Shown piece by piece: positions 43,142 to 54,879 of a DNA stretch of 64,000 nt. Location: the NCBI GenBank assembly GCA_003609755.1, contig AP017991.1:2621501-2685500 (forward strand). Reading direction: 5' to 3'. The first letter of the stretch is position 1. The number at the start of each line of letters is the position of its first letter. Origin of the DNA: Planktothrix agardhii NIES-204 (GTDB lineage: Bacteria; Cyanobacteriota; Cyanobacteriia; Cyanobacteriales; Microcoleaceae). A model generated the notes under the pieces. It was not told where the DNA came from and did no database searches. It saw only the letters and a list, made by a program, of their open reading frames with translations. A program made the translations under genes and the position numbers.

Positions 43142-44950
43142 ATGCGACTCTCTAAAATGCTATTTGTTACCCTACGCGAAGATCCCAAAGAAGCGGAAAT
43201 TCCCAGTCATAAACTATTAGTCCGGGCGGGATATATTCGCCGCATTGGGAGTGGAATTTATGCTTATCTTCCCCTGATGTGGAGAGTTTTGCAAAAAATA
43301 TCTCAAATTGTCCGAGAAGAAATGAACGCCACCGGAGCCCAAGAATGTCTACTTCCCCAAGTCCAACCCGCCGAACTTTGGCGCGAGTCGGGGCGCTGGG
43401 ATACCTATACCAAAGCGGAGGGAATTATGTTTTCCCTAACTGACCGTCGGAAGCGGGAATTAGCATTAGGGCCAACCCATGAGGAGGTAATTACAACTAT
43501 TGCTAAAGATATTATCCGTTCCCATCAACAATTACCGATTCATTTATATCAAATTCAAACAAAATTTAGAGATGAAATTCGGCCTCGGTTTGGGTTAATG
43601 CGGGGTCGGGAATTTATTATGAAAGATGGTTATTCTTTCCATAGCGATGAAGAAAGTTTGAAGAAAACCTATCGAGATATGGATCAAGCCTATCGTAATA
43701 TGTTAACCCGTTGTGGGTTACAATATCGAGCCGTAGAAGCTGATTCTGGAGCTATTGGGGGATCAGGTTCTCAAGAGTTTATGGTATTAGCAGAAGCGGG
43801 AGAAGATGAAGTTCTCTATACTGAAGATGGTAAATATGCGGCTAATACGGAAAAAGCTACATCCCATCCGGTTGATGCTGAACCTTCTAGCTTTACCGAA
43901 TATCAAAAGTTAGAAACTCCGAATACGAACACTATTGCCACTTTAGCTAAATTCTTGAAATGTTCCCCGACACAAATTGTTAAAAATGTTCTGTATCAAG
44001 TAGTTTATGATAATGGAACAACGGTTTTAGTTTTAATTAATATTCGGGGCGATCAGGAGGTTAATGAAGTTAAATTACAAAATGAATTAACAAAATTAGC
44101 CCCGGAATTTGGCGCAAAAACTATATTATCTTTAACGGTTCCTGATGAAGAAGCTCAGGAAAAATGGAGAACAAAACCTTTGCCTTTAGGCTATATTTCT
44201 CCTAAGTTAGAAGATGTTTATATTACCAGTAAAGAACAACTTGAGTCTAAGTTTTTAAGACTGGTGGATCAAACTGCCGTTGAATTAAAGAATTTTGTCA
44301 CGGGCGCGGATGAGTCAGGATATCACGTTGTTGGGGCAAATTGGGGCAAAGAATTTACCTTACCTAAAACTATTGTAGATCTCAGAAAAGCTCAAAAAGG
44401 CGATCGCGCAGTTCATGACCCTGAACAAATTTTACAGAGTGCTAGAGGTATTGAAGTGGGTCATATTTTCCAACTGGGGATTAAATATTCTCAGGCTATG
44501 GGAGCAACCTTTAGCAATGAACAGGGGGAAGAATTACCCCTAGTCATGGGATGTTATGGGGTGGGGGTATCTCGGTTAGCCCAATCGGCCGTCGAACAAT
44601 CCTATGATAAGGATGGGATAATTTGGCCGGTGGCGATCGCACCCTATCAAGTTATTATTGCCATTCCTAATATTACCGACGCTCAACAGGTGGAAATTGC
44701 CGAAAAACTCTATACGGAATTAAACCAAGCCGGAATTGAAACCCTCCTCGATGATCGCAATGAACGGGCCGGGGTAAAATTCAAAGACGCTGATTTGATT
44801 GGGATTCCCTATCGGATTGTCACGGGACGTTCGATTAAATCGGGTAAAGTGGAACTGGTAGAACGGGCTACTCACAATGCCCAGGAAATTGCCGTTGAGG
44901 ATGTCATTACCACACTTAAACAGAATATTCAAGCTGCATTGGAAAATTAG
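43142..44950 (+). CDS. proS: prolyl-tRNA synthetase
   Basis: A 602-residue class II synthetase of bacterial type. The N-terminal core contains [46 protein letters not shown], and motif 2 [27 protein letters not shown]. An editing (YbaK/INS) insert spans about residues 230-390. Motif 3 is [13 protein letters not shown] and the anticodon-binding domain ends [21 protein letters not shown]. It charges tRNA-Pro in the cytoplasm. Monocistronic upstream of the atp operon. Confidence 0.96.
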   Translation: MRLSKMLFVTLREDPKEAEIPSHKLLVRAGYIRRIGSGIYAYLPLMWRVLQKISQIVREEMNATGAQECLLPQVQPAELWRESGRWDTYTKAEGIMFSLTDRRKRELALGPTHEEVITTIAKDIIRSHQQLPIHLYQIQTKFRDEIRPRFGLMRGREFIMKDGYSFHSDEESLKKTYRDMDQAYRNMLTRCGLQYRAVEADSGAIGGSGSQEFMVLAEAGEDEVLYTEDGKYAANTEKATSHPVDAEPSSFTEYQKLETPNTNTIATLAKFLKCSPTQIVKNVLYQVVYDNGTTVLVLINIRGDQEVNEVKLQNELTKLAPEFGAKTILSLTVPDEEAQEKWRTKPLPLGYISPKLEDVYITSKEQLESKFLRLVDQTAVELKNFVTGADESGYHVVGANWGKEFTLPKTIVDLRKAQKGDRAVHDPEQILQSARGIEVGHIFQLGIKYSQAMGATFSNEQGEELPLVMGCYGVGVSRLAQSAVEQSYDKDGIIWPVAIAPYQVIIAIPNITDAQQVEIAEKLYTELNQAGIETLLDDRNERAGVKFKDADLIGIPYRIVTGRSIKSGKVELVERATHNAQEIAVEDVITTLKQNIQAALEN

Positions 44951-45147
44951 GCGAGTTGTTGGTTGATGGTTAAGAAAGCCCTGAAGGGCTTACTAGAATT
45001 TAGTCAACAGCGATCATTAATTTTGTTTTAAGTTCTGGGAACAGAACATGATATGATTCATTTTGGCTTGCAGAGCGTGTTATACGCTGTGTGCGTGAAC
45101 TTAGAGAAAGTTATAACTGTTGCTTTCGGATTTCCGATCAATGAGTT

Positions 45148-45603
45148 GTGGCTGAACTAAAAATTGGTGAACCTGTCCAAGTAGCTATGACAAACGCAGA
45201 GGAAACACTAGAATCAGGGTCTAAACTTGCTGTAGAACCCGACACTTCTATGCTGGAGTATGATCAATTGCAACGCCAGTTGTTATTGATGACGATCACA
45301 GCTACGGGAGTAATTTTTGTTGCAGTTTGCTGTTTCTATCCTCTGGATGTCGCCCTAAACTATTTAGTTGGGGCGGCAGTAGGCATAATCTACTTGCGAA
45401 TGCTCGGCAAAGATGTAGAAAAACTAGGTAGGGGCAAGAAAAAACTAAGCCAAAATCGGATCTTGATCCTCGCGGGTGTAATCATTGTAGCCACTCAATT
45501 ACATCAGCTAAAGATTCTACCGATTTTTTTAGGGTTTCTTACCTACAAAGTAGCTCTCATGTTGTATGTGCTAATCACAGTGTTCACCCCCAAGCCTAAA
45601 TAA
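45148..45603 (+). CDS. atpI: ATP synthase protein I (Atp1)
   Basis: A 151-residue membrane protein, the small assembly-related subunit at the head of the cyanobacterial atp operon. It has a hydrophilic N-terminus to about residue 45 and four hydrophobic stretches (LLLMTITATGVIFVAVCCFY, LNYLVGAAVGIIYLRMLG, NRILILAGVIIVATQL, GFLTYKVALMLYVLITVF). The start is GTG 45,148, the only early in-frame start with the expected length; ATG 45,187 would shorten it by 13 residues. It probably helps assemble the c-ring or shuttle magnesium. Confidence 0.85.
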   Translation: MAELKIGEPVQVAMTNAEETLESGSKLAVEPDTSMLEYDQLQRQLLLMTITATGVIFVAVCCFYPLDVALNYLVGAAVGIIYLRMLGKDVEKLGRGKKKLSQNRILILAGVIIVATQLHQLKILPIFLGFLTYKVALMLYVLITVFTPKPK

Positions 45604-45651
45604 GTAACGCGGAATCCTCCAGTCCTCAATCTGTAGAGGAAGCCTACGGAC

Positions 45652-46410
45652 ATGGAAATGCTGACTGTCTTAAACACCTTCAATCCTCTCCCTCTCGCTA
45701 GTTTAGAAGTTGGCCAGCACCTTTATTGGGAAGTCGGCGGTGTAAAACTGCATGGTCAGATTTTTCTGACTTCGTGGTTTGTAATCGGTTTGCTGATTAC
45801 CGTCTCAGTGTTGGCCAGTAGTAACGTGCAGCGAATTCCCAGTGGGATGCAGAATTTTATGGAGTACGTCCTAGAATTCATTCGCAACCTAGCTAAAGAT
45901 CAAATCGGGGAAAAAGAATATCGTTCTTGGGTTCCCTTCATTGGAACACTGTTCTTATTCATCTTTGCCTCTAACTGGTCAGGTGCTTTAATTCCTTGGA
46001 AGGTGATCGAACTGCCTTCAGGTGAATTAGCAGCCCCCACCAGCGATATCAATACTACAGTGGCATTAGCACTGTTAACTTCTTTAGCGTATTTCTACGC
46101 CGGAATCAGAAAAAAAGGCCTAGTGGGTTATTTTGCTGATTACGCCCAACCGATGGCGTTTCTCGCTATATTTCGGGTGATTGAAGATTTTACCAAACCC
46201 CTATCCCTGAGTTTCCGTTTGTTTGGTAACATTTTGGCTGATGAACTGGTGGTCGCCGTGTTGGTATTCCTGGTACCCCTGTTTATTCCTCTGCCTCTAA
46301 TGGTTTTGGGTTTATTCCTAAGTGCCATTCAAGCCCTAATTTTTGCGACACTGGCGGCGAACTATATTGGTGAAGCCCTAGAAGGACATGGCGGAGAACA
46401 TCACGACTAG
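45652..46410 (+). CDS. atpB: ATP synthase subunit a
   Basis: A 252-residue integral membrane subunit of the Fo sector. Five or six hydrophobic helices are visible ([79 protein letters not shown]). The essential arginine is in [16 protein letters not shown]. It provides the proton half-channels. It follows atpI by 48 bp. In cyanobacterial literature this gene is sometimes called atpI and the preceding one atp1. Confidence 0.96.
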   Translation: MEMLTVLNTFNPLPLASLEVGQHLYWEVGGVKLHGQIFLTSWFVIGLLITVSVLASSNVQRIPSGMQNFMEYVLEFIRNLAKDQIGEKEYRSWVPFIGTLFLFIFASNWSGALIPWKVIELPSGELAAPTSDINTTVALALLTSLAYFYAGIRKKGLVGYFADYAQPMAFLAIFRVIEDFTKPLSLSFRLFGNILADELVVAVLVFLVPLFIPLPLMVLGLFLSAIQALIFATLAANYIGEALEGHGGEHHD

Positions 46411-46922
<512 letters not shown>

Positions 46923-47018
46923 ACAGTAATCCAAAACATGGATTTTAGGTTTTAGGTTTCAGATCATCTAAAATCTAAGTCTAAAATCCATCTTGATGAA
47001 ACTATTCAAGGGACAATA

Positions 47019-47501
47019 ATGCACGGGACAATTCTATTTGCGGTTGAAGAAGCTGCCAAAGAAGGAGGACTTTTTGATCTGGATGCAACCCTGCCTTTAA
47101 TGGCGGTACAGTTCTTAGTTCTGGCAGTGATTTTGAACCAGGTTTTTTATAAACCATTAGGAAAGGCGATTGATGAACGGGCGGATTATATCCGCGAGAA
47201 CGAAGTCAACGCCAAAGAACGTCTGGCTAAAGCTGAAAAATTAGCCCATCAGTATGAATTAGAGTTAGCAGAAACTCGTAAAAAAGCTCAAGCGATCATT
47301 GTAAAAGCTCAAGCAGAAGCTCAAAAAATTGCCTCTGGAAAAGTTGGTGAAGCCTTACAAGAAGCGCAAAAATTGAGAGAAATAGCGGCTCAAGAAATTG
47401 AGCAGGAAAAACAACAAGCCCTGCAAGCTTTAGAACAACAAGTTGAACCTCTCAGTCGCCAAATTTTAGAAAAATTATTAGGGGCTGAGTTAGTTAGATA
47501 A
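47019..47501 (+). CDS. atpG: ATP synthase subunit b'
   Basis: A 160-residue peripheral-stalk subunit. One N-terminal membrane helix ([20 protein letters not shown]) is followed by a long charged coiled coil ([39 protein letters not shown] and on). Phototrophs use a b/b' heterodimer where E. coli has b2; b' is the shorter, first-encoded partner. It lies between atpE and atpF. Confidence 0.92.
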   Translation: MHGTILFAVEEAAKEGGLFDLDATLPLMAVQFLVLAVILNQVFYKPLGKAIDERADYIRENEVNAKERLAKAEKLAHQYELELAETRKKAQAIIVKAQAEAQKIASGKVGEALQEAQKLREIAAQEIEQEKQQALQALEQQVEPLSRQILEKLLGAELVR

Positions 47502-47646
47502 TCTTGGCTGCGCTAAAGCTGAAAACAAACTTGTGATCAGCTTGTTAAATTACGAGAAAATTCCCATTTGAAGACAGCCTAGGCTAGATTCTAACACCCG
47601 ACATCGGAGGTTAAAACTTAAGCCTTGCATTTATGAGAAGAACATC

Positions 47647-48171
47647 ATGGAGACTGTTTTATTACTAGCCACAGAAGCTGGCTCCCGTGGGATTGGTATT
47701 AATACCAATATTCTTGAGACCAACCTAATTAACCTAGGCATTCTGATTGTTGTGCTGGTTTACTTTGGGCGCGGCTTTTTAGGAAAAATCCTAAATGAAA
47801 GACGCTCTACCATTGAAGAAGCCATTAAAGAAGCTGAACAGCGTCAACAACAAGCGCAAGCGTCTCTAGCAGAACAACAACAGAAATTAACCGTAGCCCA
47901 AACCGACGCCCAACGGATTTTAACCGAAGCCGAAGAACGGGCAAAAACGGTTAGAGATTCAATTCTAGCTAAAGCTACCGAAGATGTGGAACGCATGAAA
48001 GCAACTGCCAGCGCTGAGTTAGATTCAGATCGGGAACGGGTGATCTCTCAACTGCGTTCTCAGATAGCTACTCAAGCCATTGAACTGGCAGAATCTCAAC
48101 TCAAACAGCATCTGAATGACAATGTTCAGGAACGCTTAATTGATCAGAGTCTAGCTCTGCTCGGAGGTTGA
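47647..48171 (+). CDS. atpF: ATP synthase subunit b
   Basis: A 174-residue stalk subunit. The membrane helix LINLGILIVVLVYFGRGFLGKIL lies at residues 27-50, preceded by the short lumenal segment typical of phototrophs, then a coiled coil NERRSTIEEAIKEAEQRQQQAQASLAEQQQKL onward. Its stop overlaps the atpH start by four bases. Confidence 0.95.
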   Translation: METVLLLATEAGSRGIGINTNILETNLINLGILIVVLVYFGRGFLGKILNERRSTIEEAIKEAEQRQQQAQASLAEQQQKLTVAQTDAQRILTEAEERAKTVRDSILAKATEDVERMKATASAELDSDRERVISQLRSQIATQAIELAESQLKQHLNDNVQERLIDQSLALLGG

Positions 48172-48719
48172 ATATGAGTGCGATCGCCGGACAAATTATT
48201 GAGCCTTACGCCTCGGCGTTAATGTCCGTGGCTCAATCAAGAAATTTAACCGAGGAATTCGGTAATGACATTCGCTCATTACTAGAATTACTAGACAATT
48301 CCGCAGAATTAAAAACCTTTTTAGGAAGTCCTGTGGTGAAACCCCAGGATAAAAAAGCCATTCTGCAAAGGATCACGGCTGATGAAGTTAATCCCGCATT
48401 GCGGAATTTCTTAATGCTGTTAGTGGATCGAGGACGGATTTTATTCCTAGAGGAAATTGCTAAACAGTATTTAGTGTTACTGCGGAAACTGAATCAAACG
48501 GTTTTGGCAGAGATTACTTCCGTCTATCCGTTAACAGAGGCACAATTGACTACTCTTTCAGAGAAAGTCAAGGCTATGACCAATGCTCGACAAGTAGAAA
48601 TTGCCACCACAGTCGATCCGGATCTGTTGGGCGGTGTGATTATTAAAGTTGGATCTCGCGTAGTAGATGCCAGTTTGCGCGGACAACTACGCCGTATTGG
48701 GATGAAATTATCCCAATAA
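48168..48719 (+). CDS. atpH: ATP synthase subunit delta
   Basis: A 183-residue delta (OSCP-like) subunit: IIEPYASALMSVAQSRNLTEEFGNDIRSLLELLD, FLGSPVVKPQDKKAIL, LRNFLMLLVDRGRILFLEEIAKQYLVLLR, and the C-terminal DLLGGVIIKVGSRVVDASLRGQLRRIGMKL. It connects the stalk to F1. It starts within the atpF stop (ATGA-type overlap). Confidence 0.95.
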   Translation: MNMSAIAGQIIEPYASALMSVAQSRNLTEEFGNDIRSLLELLDNSAELKTFLGSPVVKPQDKKAILQRITADEVNPALRNFLMLLVDRGRILFLEEIAKQYLVLLRKLNQTVLAEITSVYPLTEAQLTTLSEKVKAMTNARQVEIATTVDPDLLGGVIIKVGSRVVDASLRGQLRRIGMKLSQ

Positions 48720-48726
48720 TTGTTGT

Positions 48727-48765
48727 GACCCGTCATGATCATGTCGGGGATCTTTTTTTAACTTA
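48727..48765 (+). terminator. hairpin with U-tract between atpH and atpA
   Basis: CCCGtCATGATCATGtCGGG is a near-perfect palindrome (one T-T mismatch per arm) followed by GATC and seven Ts. It has the form of an intrinsic terminator yet lies inside the operon, so it may cause partial termination or mark an RNA processing point that tunes Fo to F1 ratios (inference). Confidence 0.5.
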
Positions 48766-48790
48766 TAACCTTTAACTACTGACAAGAACA

Positions 48791-50308
48791 ATGGTAGCGA
48801 TCAGACCTGACGAAATTAGTAGCATTATTCAGCAGCAAATTGAACAGTACGACCAAGATGTTAAAGAAACCAACGTCGGGACTGTTCTGCAAGTCGGTGA
48901 CGGTATCGCCCGGATTTATGGCTTAGATAAAGCCATGTCTGGGGAACTGTTAGAATTTGCCGATGGTACTATTGGTATTGCTCTGAACCTAGAAGAAGAT
49001 AACGTCGGTGCAGTATTAATGGGTGAAGGTCGGGAGATCCAAGAGGGTTCCGCCGTCACCGCCACCGGAAGAATTGCTCAAATCCCCGTTGGGGACGCCA
49101 TGTTAGGCCGAGTTGTTGATGCCTTAGCCCGTCCAATTGATGGTAAAGGCGATCCCAAAACCACTGAAACTCGCTTATTGGAATCCCCAGCCCCTGGGAT
49201 TATCGAGCGTCGTTCCGTGTGCGAACCCATGCAAACCGGGATCACCGCCATTGACTCCATGATCCCCATCGGTCGGGGTCAACGGGAATTAATTATTGGT
49301 GACCGTCAAACCGGAAAAACCTCCATCGCCATTGACACCATCATTAACCAACAGGGCGAAGACGTGATCTGCGTCTATGTTGCTATTGGTCAGAAAGCCT
49401 CTACGGTGTCTCAGGTGGTGGCAACCCTAGAAGAAAAAGGCGCGATGGCCTATACCGTCGTTGTAGCTGCTAGTGCTAGTGAATCCGCTACCCTGCAATA
49501 CCTGGCTCCCTATACTGGGGCAACCATCGCCGAGTATTTCATGTACAAGGGCAAACACACCCTGGTCATCTATGATGACTTATCTAAACAGGCCCAAGCC
49601 TACCGTCAAATGTCCCTGTTACTCCGTCGTCCCCCCGGACGGGAAGCCTATCCTGGGGATGTGTTCTATCTCCACTCTCGTTTATTAGAGCGGGCTGCGA
49701 AACTGAACGACGAACTCGGCAGTGGCAGTATGACGGCATTACCGATCATCGAAACCCAAGCGGGTGACGTTTCGGCTTACATTCCGACTAACGTGATTTC
49801 GATTACCGATGGTCAGATATTCCTCTCCTCGGACTTGTTCAACTCCGGTTTACGTCCGGCGGTGAATGCGGGGATTTCCGTATCGCGGGTGGGTTCAGCA
49901 GCCCAAACCAAAGCCATGAAGAAAGTGGCCGGGAAAGTAAAGTTGGAGTTAGCTCAATATGCTGAGTTAGCAGCCTTCTCCCAGTTTGCCTCCGATTTAG
50001 ACCAAGCCACCCGTAACCAATTGGAACGGGGCAAACGTCTACAAGAACTGTTAAAACAGTCCCAAAATTCTCCCCTGCAATTATTTGAACAGGTGGCGGT
50101 AATTTATGCTGGAATTAACGGTTATCTCGATGAAGTTCCCGTTGAAAAAATCGTTGCCTTTGCCCTCGGACTGCGGGAATATCTGAAAAATAGTAAACCC
50201 AAATATGTCGAAATCGTTCAAGGCAAAAAACTCCTTGATGATGAAGCTGAAGGTCTGCTGAAAGAAGGGATCAATGAATTCAAACAAACCTTTTTAGTCT
50301 CGGCTTAA
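48791..50308 (+). CDS. atpA: ATP synthase subunit alpha
   Basis: A 505-residue F1 subunit. The P-loop [18 protein letters not shown] is near residue 170. [45 protein letters not shown] and the signature [40 protein letters not shown] are conserved. Alpha carries non-catalytic nucleotide sites in the alpha3beta3 hexamer. The beta and epsilon genes are not in this window, as is usual in cyanobacteria, where atpBE is separate. Confidence 0.98.
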   Translation: MVAIRPDEISSIIQQQIEQYDQDVKETNVGTVLQVGDGIARIYGLDKAMSGELLEFADGTIGIALNLEEDNVGAVLMGEGREIQEGSAVTATGRIAQIPVGDAMLGRVVDALARPIDGKGDPKTTETRLLESPAPGIIERRSVCEPMQTGITAIDSMIPIGRGQRELIIGDRQTGKTSIAIDTIINQQGEDVICVYVAIGQKASTVSQVVATLEEKGAMAYTVVVAASASESATLQYLAPYTGATIAEYFMYKGKHTLVIYDDLSKQAQAYRQMSLLLRRPPGREAYPGDVFYLHSRLLERAAKLNDELGSGSMTALPIIETQAGDVSAYIPTNVISITDGQIFLSSDLFNSGLRPAVNAGISVSRVGSAAQTKAMKKVAGKVKLELAQYAELAAFSQFASDLDQATRNQLERGKRLQELLKQSQNSPLQLFEQVAVIYAGINGYLDEVPVEKIVAFALGLREYLKNSKPKYVEIVQGKKLLDDEAEGLLKEGINEFKQTFLVSA

Positions 50309-50503
50309 TCAGCTAACAGATATCATTTATCAGTGAAAGAGTTAAGGGTGATCAGTGAAAAGTTAAAATACTGTTCACTGTTGACTCTTTAACTGTTGGG
50401 TGATATAGCAGTCGCCAGAAAAGTGTTTGACAAAGACTGATGCAGCCAACCTTGACTGGTGAAACCTGTTCCCCGTTCCCTGTTCCCTGCTATAGACAAA
50501 ACT

Positions 50504-51451
50504 ATGTCAAATTTAAAAGCGATCCGCGATCGCATTGATTCGGTTAAAAATACCAAAAAAATCACAGAAGCGATGCGTCTAGTTGCTTCAGCCAAAGTGC
50601 GTCGTGCCCAGGAACAAGTCTTGGCATCCCGCCCCTTTGCTGATAGATTAGCCGGAATTCTTTATGGTTTACAATCCCGTTTAAAATTTGAAGAAGCAGA
50701 TTTACCTCTGCTCAAACAACGGGAAGTTAAAAAGGTAGGATTACTGGTAATTGCTGGTAATCGTGGCCTGTGCGGTACTTATAATAGCAGTGTGATTAAA
50801 AGGGCTGAAACTCGCGCTAAAGAGTTAGAAGCCGAAGGTATTGAATGCACCTATTTATTAGTAGGACGCAAAGCAATTCAATATTTCCAAAGACGGGATA
50901 CTCCTATTCGCGCTACGGTAGAAAATCCCGAAAAAAATCCAGCCTTAGATAAAGTACGGGATTCTGCGGACAATCTTCTGGATTTATTTTTATCAGGTGA
51001 ATTGGATCGGATTGAGTTAATTTATACGAAATTTGTTTCGTTAATTGCTTCTCGTCCGGTCATTCAAACCCTGTTACCCCTTGATACTCAAGGGTTGGAA
51101 CCTCAAGATGATGAGATTTTTCGTTTAACGACTAAAAATGGTCAATTTGAGGTCACACGGGAGAAAGTCAAAAACACTCTCACGGATTTACCAAGAGATA
51201 TGATTTTTGAACAAGATCCCGCCCAAATTTTGGATGCGTTATTGCCTTTATTTTTAACCAACCAATTGTTACGCGCTTGGCAAGAATCCATCGCCAGTGA
51301 GTTAGCCGCCCGGATGACTGCGATGAGTAATGCGAGTGAGAATGCTGGAGATTTAATTAAATCTTTGACCTTATCCTACAACAAAGCCCGTCAAGCCTCC
51401 ATTACCCAAGAACTTTTGGAAGTAGTTGGTGGTGCGGAAGCATTGAAATGA
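50504..51451 (+). CDS. atpC: ATP synthase subunit gamma
   Basis: A 315-residue central-shaft subunit started at ATG 50,504 ([39 protein letters not shown]); the frame from 50,459 covers non-coding repeat-like [22 protein letters not shown] and the C-terminal [49 protein letters not shown] are diagnostic. The 30-40 residue insertion near residues 195-235 is the phototroph-specific gamma insert; the plant regulatory cysteine pair is absent, as in other cyanobacteria. Confidence 0.97.
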   Translation: MSNLKAIRDRIDSVKNTKKITEAMRLVASAKVRRAQEQVLASRPFADRLAGILYGLQSRLKFEEADLPLLKQREVKKVGLLVIAGNRGLCGTYNSSVIKRAETRAKELEAEGIECTYLLVGRKAIQYFQRRDTPIRATVENPEKNPALDKVRDSADNLLDLFLSGELDRIELIYTKFVSLIASRPVIQTLLPLDTQGLEPQDDEIFRLTTKNGQFEVTREKVKNTLTDLPRDMIFEQDPAQILDALLPLFLTNQLLRAWQESIASELAARMTAMSNASENAGDLIKSLTLSYNKARQASITQELLEVVGGAEALK

Positions 51452-51469
51452 GAAGTTAATCTTTGAAAA

Positions 51470-51510
51470 GTTGAAGGTTCACTATTAACAGTCAACCTTC
51501 AACCTTTTAA
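51470..51510. terminator. bidirectional terminator between atpC and amidase
   Basis: GTTGAAGGTT (51,470-51,479) and AACCTTCAAC (51,494-51,503) form a ten-pair stem, with CTTTTAATTT on the right and an A-rich left flank. It lies between two convergent genes and can end transcription from both sides. It abuts the amidase stop. Confidence 0.75.
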
Positions 51511-51511
51511 T

Positions 51512-53449
51512 TTAATATCGGTTATCCCTTAAATATTGAAGAATCCCTTGGGCAATCGCTTGAGCCATGCGACTGCGTTGGGCCGGATCACCTAACATAT
51601 AGGAATCATAATTATTAGTCACAAATCCCGTTTCCACTAATATCGAAGGCATTGAGCTATTCCGCAGCACATAAAAACGAGCGGTCTTAATACCCCGATT
51701 CGGCAGTTGTGAAAAACTTGCCATTATACTGTTTTGAACATATTGAGCCAGACGGGCACCACTGCTGTAGTAATAGGTTTCAATCCCACTAGCAGCAGCA
51801 TTCGTAGCTGCATTGGCGTGAATACTGACAAATAAGGTCGCATTTATGCGATTAGCCATATCCACCCGGGGTTCTAACTCAACGGTGCGATCATCCAAAC
51901 GAGTCATCACCGCCTGTACTCCATTTTGCTGCAAAATCTGCGCCACCTGTTGAGAAATTGAGAATACCACATCTTTTTCTTGCAGTCCTCCCACACCCAC
52001 AGCCCCGGGATCACTGCCCCCATGTCCAGGATCAATAATGACCACCGCCCGACCATTTGGAATCGGATTATTAGAGGGGGGGTTAACCTGAGTAGGGGGA
52101 AAAGGAAAGGGATTTCTATTGGTTTGAGGAGGATTAGAACGAGGCGGAAAGGGTGCTGGATTGGTATTCGTTCTTGGAGGAAAGGGTCGAGGTGTGGGGG
52201 CCGGAGCCGTAGCAACAGGGTTACCCGCCCTCACCCCTAGCCCTTCCCCCACAAAAGCTAAAGCCAACTGTTGAGGACTCCCTTGGCTAATTTGTCCCAC
52301 TTCAATTCGAGTTGCCGGTTTGATTAATAGGGTAAAGGTTTGGGGATCTTCCTGACGTACCCTTGTCCAAATAATCGGACTTCCGACCTGTCTTTGGGGT
52401 AAGGCAACACCTTCAGCCAAGGCTGCGGAGAAAAACGTAATACTATAGGACTGAGTTTCATTATCCCAACCACTACTATAGTTCAGGGGCTGATCGGATT
52501 GAATGAGAAGTTGTTGGTTACGAATTTCAACGGAACGAATTTTTGCAAAGCCCCCGGACAATTGGACGGCGGGGGGAGTGCTTCCCTGGGGCCAAACCGC
52601 TACCCCTCCAGCCGATGACCGAGCTTGCCAATTTTGACTCCGTTTTGGGGTGCTCATGGTGACCCGAACGACTGGGGGGTTATTTGAGAGTTGGGTGACT
52701 TGAGAAACCGTCACTCCATCTCGGTTGACCTGTTTTCCAGTTCCGTTTGAACGGGCTGCTAAGGTGGCACCTAGAATATCCAAAGTCATCCAACTTCGAT
52801 CTTGACTTTGTTTAAATTCAATATCAGCCATTTTGCCCGTAGTATGTAGCACAATCCCGTTATCCCGCACCTCAACTTGAGCTAAGGTGGTTTGAGGCTG
52901 CTGGGAAATAGAACGATTAACGGTCTGTTGAGGTAGTGGAGCCGGTAAACGAGCAGGTGCTGGAGCGACAGGTCTGACGGGCGGGGTTTGAGGTAAAGGT
53001 AGGGAAGGACGGGTTGCTGCTGCTACGGGAGCAGGAGCAGATGTGCCGACAGATTGAGGTGAGGGTAGTTGTACCGTCCACTGAGTCGGGGAAATCCCCC
53101 GAAATTGGACTCCTTGAGGATCGAGAGTATAACCATCAACCAATTCCACCACAATTCGAGTAGTTTGGTTATCGACTTGACCCACTCGAATTTCCCGAAT
53201 GGCTCCCCCAATTAATTGTTGACGGTTGACACCCCCTAAACTGGTTCCAGGCAAATCAATGACTAATCGGGTGGGGTTGGAGAGCAGTTGAGCTTTGGGT
53301 TGTACCCCCCCATCGGTTGTAAAGCTGAGGCGGTTTTGAGAGCTTTCAAATTGCCAAGATTGCAGACTGGCTGCTTTGGCGGGAGAGGTCAGGATAAAAA
53401 AGCTGACTAAACCGGGCATTAACCAACGCAAAAATAGAGTTTTTCCCAT
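51512..53449 (-). CDS. N-acetylmuramoyl-L-alanine amidase with AMIN domains
   Basis: A 645-residue exported amidase if started at ATG 53,449 (MGKTLFLRWLMPGLVSFFIL then TSPAKA, a good signal peptide); the longer frame to 53,521 adds 24 residues before it. AMIN-type beta domains lie near residues 25-135 and 195-290, and a proline/asparagine-rich linker near 415-460. The C-terminal amidase_3 domain has zinc ligands in IIDPGHGGSDPGA, GLQEKDVVFS, VSIHANA and the catalytic glutamate in ILVETGFVTN. It splits septal peptidoglycan during filament growth, AmiC-like. Confidence 0.92.
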   Translation of the reverse strand: MGKTLFLRWLMPGLVSFFILTSPAKAASLQSWQFESSQNRLSFTTDGGVQPKAQLLSNPTRLVIDLPGTSLGGVNRQQLIGGAIREIRVGQVDNQTTRIVVELVDGYTLDPQGVQFRGISPTQWTVQLPSPQSVGTSAPAPVAAATRPSLPLPQTPPVRPVAPAPARLPAPLPQQTVNRSISQQPQTTLAQVEVRDNGIVLHTTGKMADIEFKQSQDRSWMTLDILGATLAARSNGTGKQVNRDGVTVSQVTQLSNNPPVVRVTMSTPKRSQNWQARSSAGGVAVWPQGSTPPAVQLSGGFAKIRSVEIRNQQLLIQSDQPLNYSSGWDNETQSYSITFFSAALAEGVALPQRQVGSPIIWTRVRQEDPQTFTLLIKPATRIEVGQISQGSPQQLALAFVGEGLGVRAGNPVATAPAPTPRPFPPRTNTNPAPFPPRSNPPQTNRNPFPFPPTQVNPPSNNPIPNGRAVVIIDPGHGGSDPGAVGVGGLQEKDVVFSISQQVAQILQQNGVQAVMTRLDDRTVELEPRVDMANRINATLFVSIHANAATNAAASGIETYYYSSGARLAQYVQNSIMASFSQLPNRGIKTARFYVLRNSSMPSILVETGFVTNNYDSYMLGDPAQRSRMAQAIAQGILQYLRDNRY

Positions 53450-53898
53450 TCGTGACACGCTAAAAACCTTAATTGACAATTGAATTTGGGTCAAGGTTTG
53501 ACACTCCCACAGCCACACCAAAAAGGGATTCTAAGATGTCGTCGGTCATTGCCGGACAATCCGAGGCTTGAATCCTAACACCATCACTAAACATGGTGAT
53601 CTGTCTTTTATGGACAGAATCAACAAAGCGAGTGCATCATATCATAGTTTCGCGATCGCCTACGAGGCCAGTTGACACATCGCCAATTTGAAAAGATTTT
53701 CCTATGGCATAGTTAAGGATTAATTAACCGCTTTCTGACTTGAGGAAATTGGCTTGAGCAACTTAAATTCTGTTTAAAAGTTTTAACATTTCGAGATTCA
53801 TTTCTTTCAATAATATCACGGATTTTTGAGATTTAAAGTGTTTTTTTAGTATAAATAATTACTTGCTAGTTATGTAATTAACTTCGGTTAACTACTTA
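53450..53898. other. intergenic stretch without recognisable gene
   Basis: About 450 bases between the amidase start and the msrP stop. It contains small hairpins (CTGTC-ttttatg-GACAG near 53,600), one GCGATCGC octamer and increasingly AT-rich DNA to the right. No open frame with coding character, tRNA or clear promoter pair is seen; the amidase promoter must lie in its left part. Confidence 0.5.
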
Positions 53899-54870
53899 TC
53901 AAGAATAAAGACTAGCAACATATTCACCATAACCATTATAGGGTAAAGTTGGCTGTTTTTCCCAAGAAAAACTAGGCTTACTGCTAACAATTCTTTCCGT
54001 AGCTTGTGACCAACGGGGATGGGGTTTATTTGGATTAACATTCGCCTCGAAACCATATTCATCCGGGCCTAAAGTATTCCAAAAAGTTGCGGGTTGTTGA
54101 TTTAAAAATTCAATTTTAACAATGGATTTTGCCCCCTTAAACCCATATTTCCAAGGGATCACCATCCGTAAAGGAGCGCCATTTTGTTTAGGGAGAGTTT
54201 TCCCATACATTCCTACGGCAAAAAAGGCTAAATCATTTGCCATTTCCTCAATCCGTAATCCCTCTGTATAAGGCCAAGGATAACCATTAGCCCAAAATCC
54301 TGGCCCAGTGGTAATTTTAGGATCATAAAAAGAGGTAAACCGGACAAATTTAGCCTCGGAATTAGGTTCAACCGCCGCCATTAATGCCCGCATTGGAAAC
54401 CCCAACCAAGGCACAACCATCGCCCAGGCTTCAACACAACGAAACCGATAAATTCGTTCTTCTAAGGGGAATTGTTTTTGAAGATCATCTAAAGTATATG
54501 TTGTCGGATTTTTAACTAATCCTGAAACCTCAACTTTCCAATCTTCTAACGGTAAGGCTTGGGCGGCTTGCCAAATAGACTTAGTTCCGCCATACTCATA
54601 AAAATTATTATGTTTTGTTGCTAAATCTTCTGCTGTAATGGGACGATTGACTTTGGCAAAATTGGGATTAGTTTTGAAATCAGAAATCCCCTGCACTGAA
54701 TTATTTTGTGTTTTTGAAGTTGCTTGACAACCCACTAAAGATAAAGCTGATGCAGTTAATCCTGCCCCAATTAAGTTTTTCATAAACCGACGACGATTCA
54801 TAAAAACAGACTCGGGTGTTATTTGATTTTCAGAAATTTCCCAAGAGGGAACAATACGAATTAAAGTCAT
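53899..54870 (-). CDS. msrP: protein-methionine-sulfoxide reductase MsrP (YedY-like)
   Basis: A 323-residue molybdopterin protein. Residues 24-50 hold a twin-arginine signal NRRRFMKNLIGAGLTASALSLVGC. The sulfite-oxidase fold carries the molybdenum-ligating cysteine in YRFRCVEAWAMVVPW and the conserved LPKQNGAPLRMVIPWKYGFKGAKSIVKIEF. It would repair oxidised methionines in the periplasm or lumen. The start at 54,870 matches the usual TLIRI...W.I...ITPE N-terminus. No msrQ heme partner is adjacent. Confidence 0.93.
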   Translation of the reverse strand: MTLIRIVPSWEISENQITPESVFMNRRRFMKNLIGAGLTASALSLVGCQATSKTQNNSVQGISDFKTNPNFAKVNRPITAEDLATKHNNFYEYGGTKSIWQAAQALPLEDWKVEVSGLVKNPTTYTLDDLQKQFPLEERIYRFRCVEAWAMVVPWLGFPMRALMAAVEPNSEAKFVRFTSFYDPKITTGPGFWANGYPWPYTEGLRIEEMANDLAFFAVGMYGKTLPKQNGAPLRMVIPWKYGFKGAKSIVKIEFLNQQPATFWNTLGPDEYGFEANVNPNKPHPRWSQATERIVSSKPSFSWEKQPTLPYNGYGEYVASLYS

Positions 54871-54879
54871 GTTAAATAA

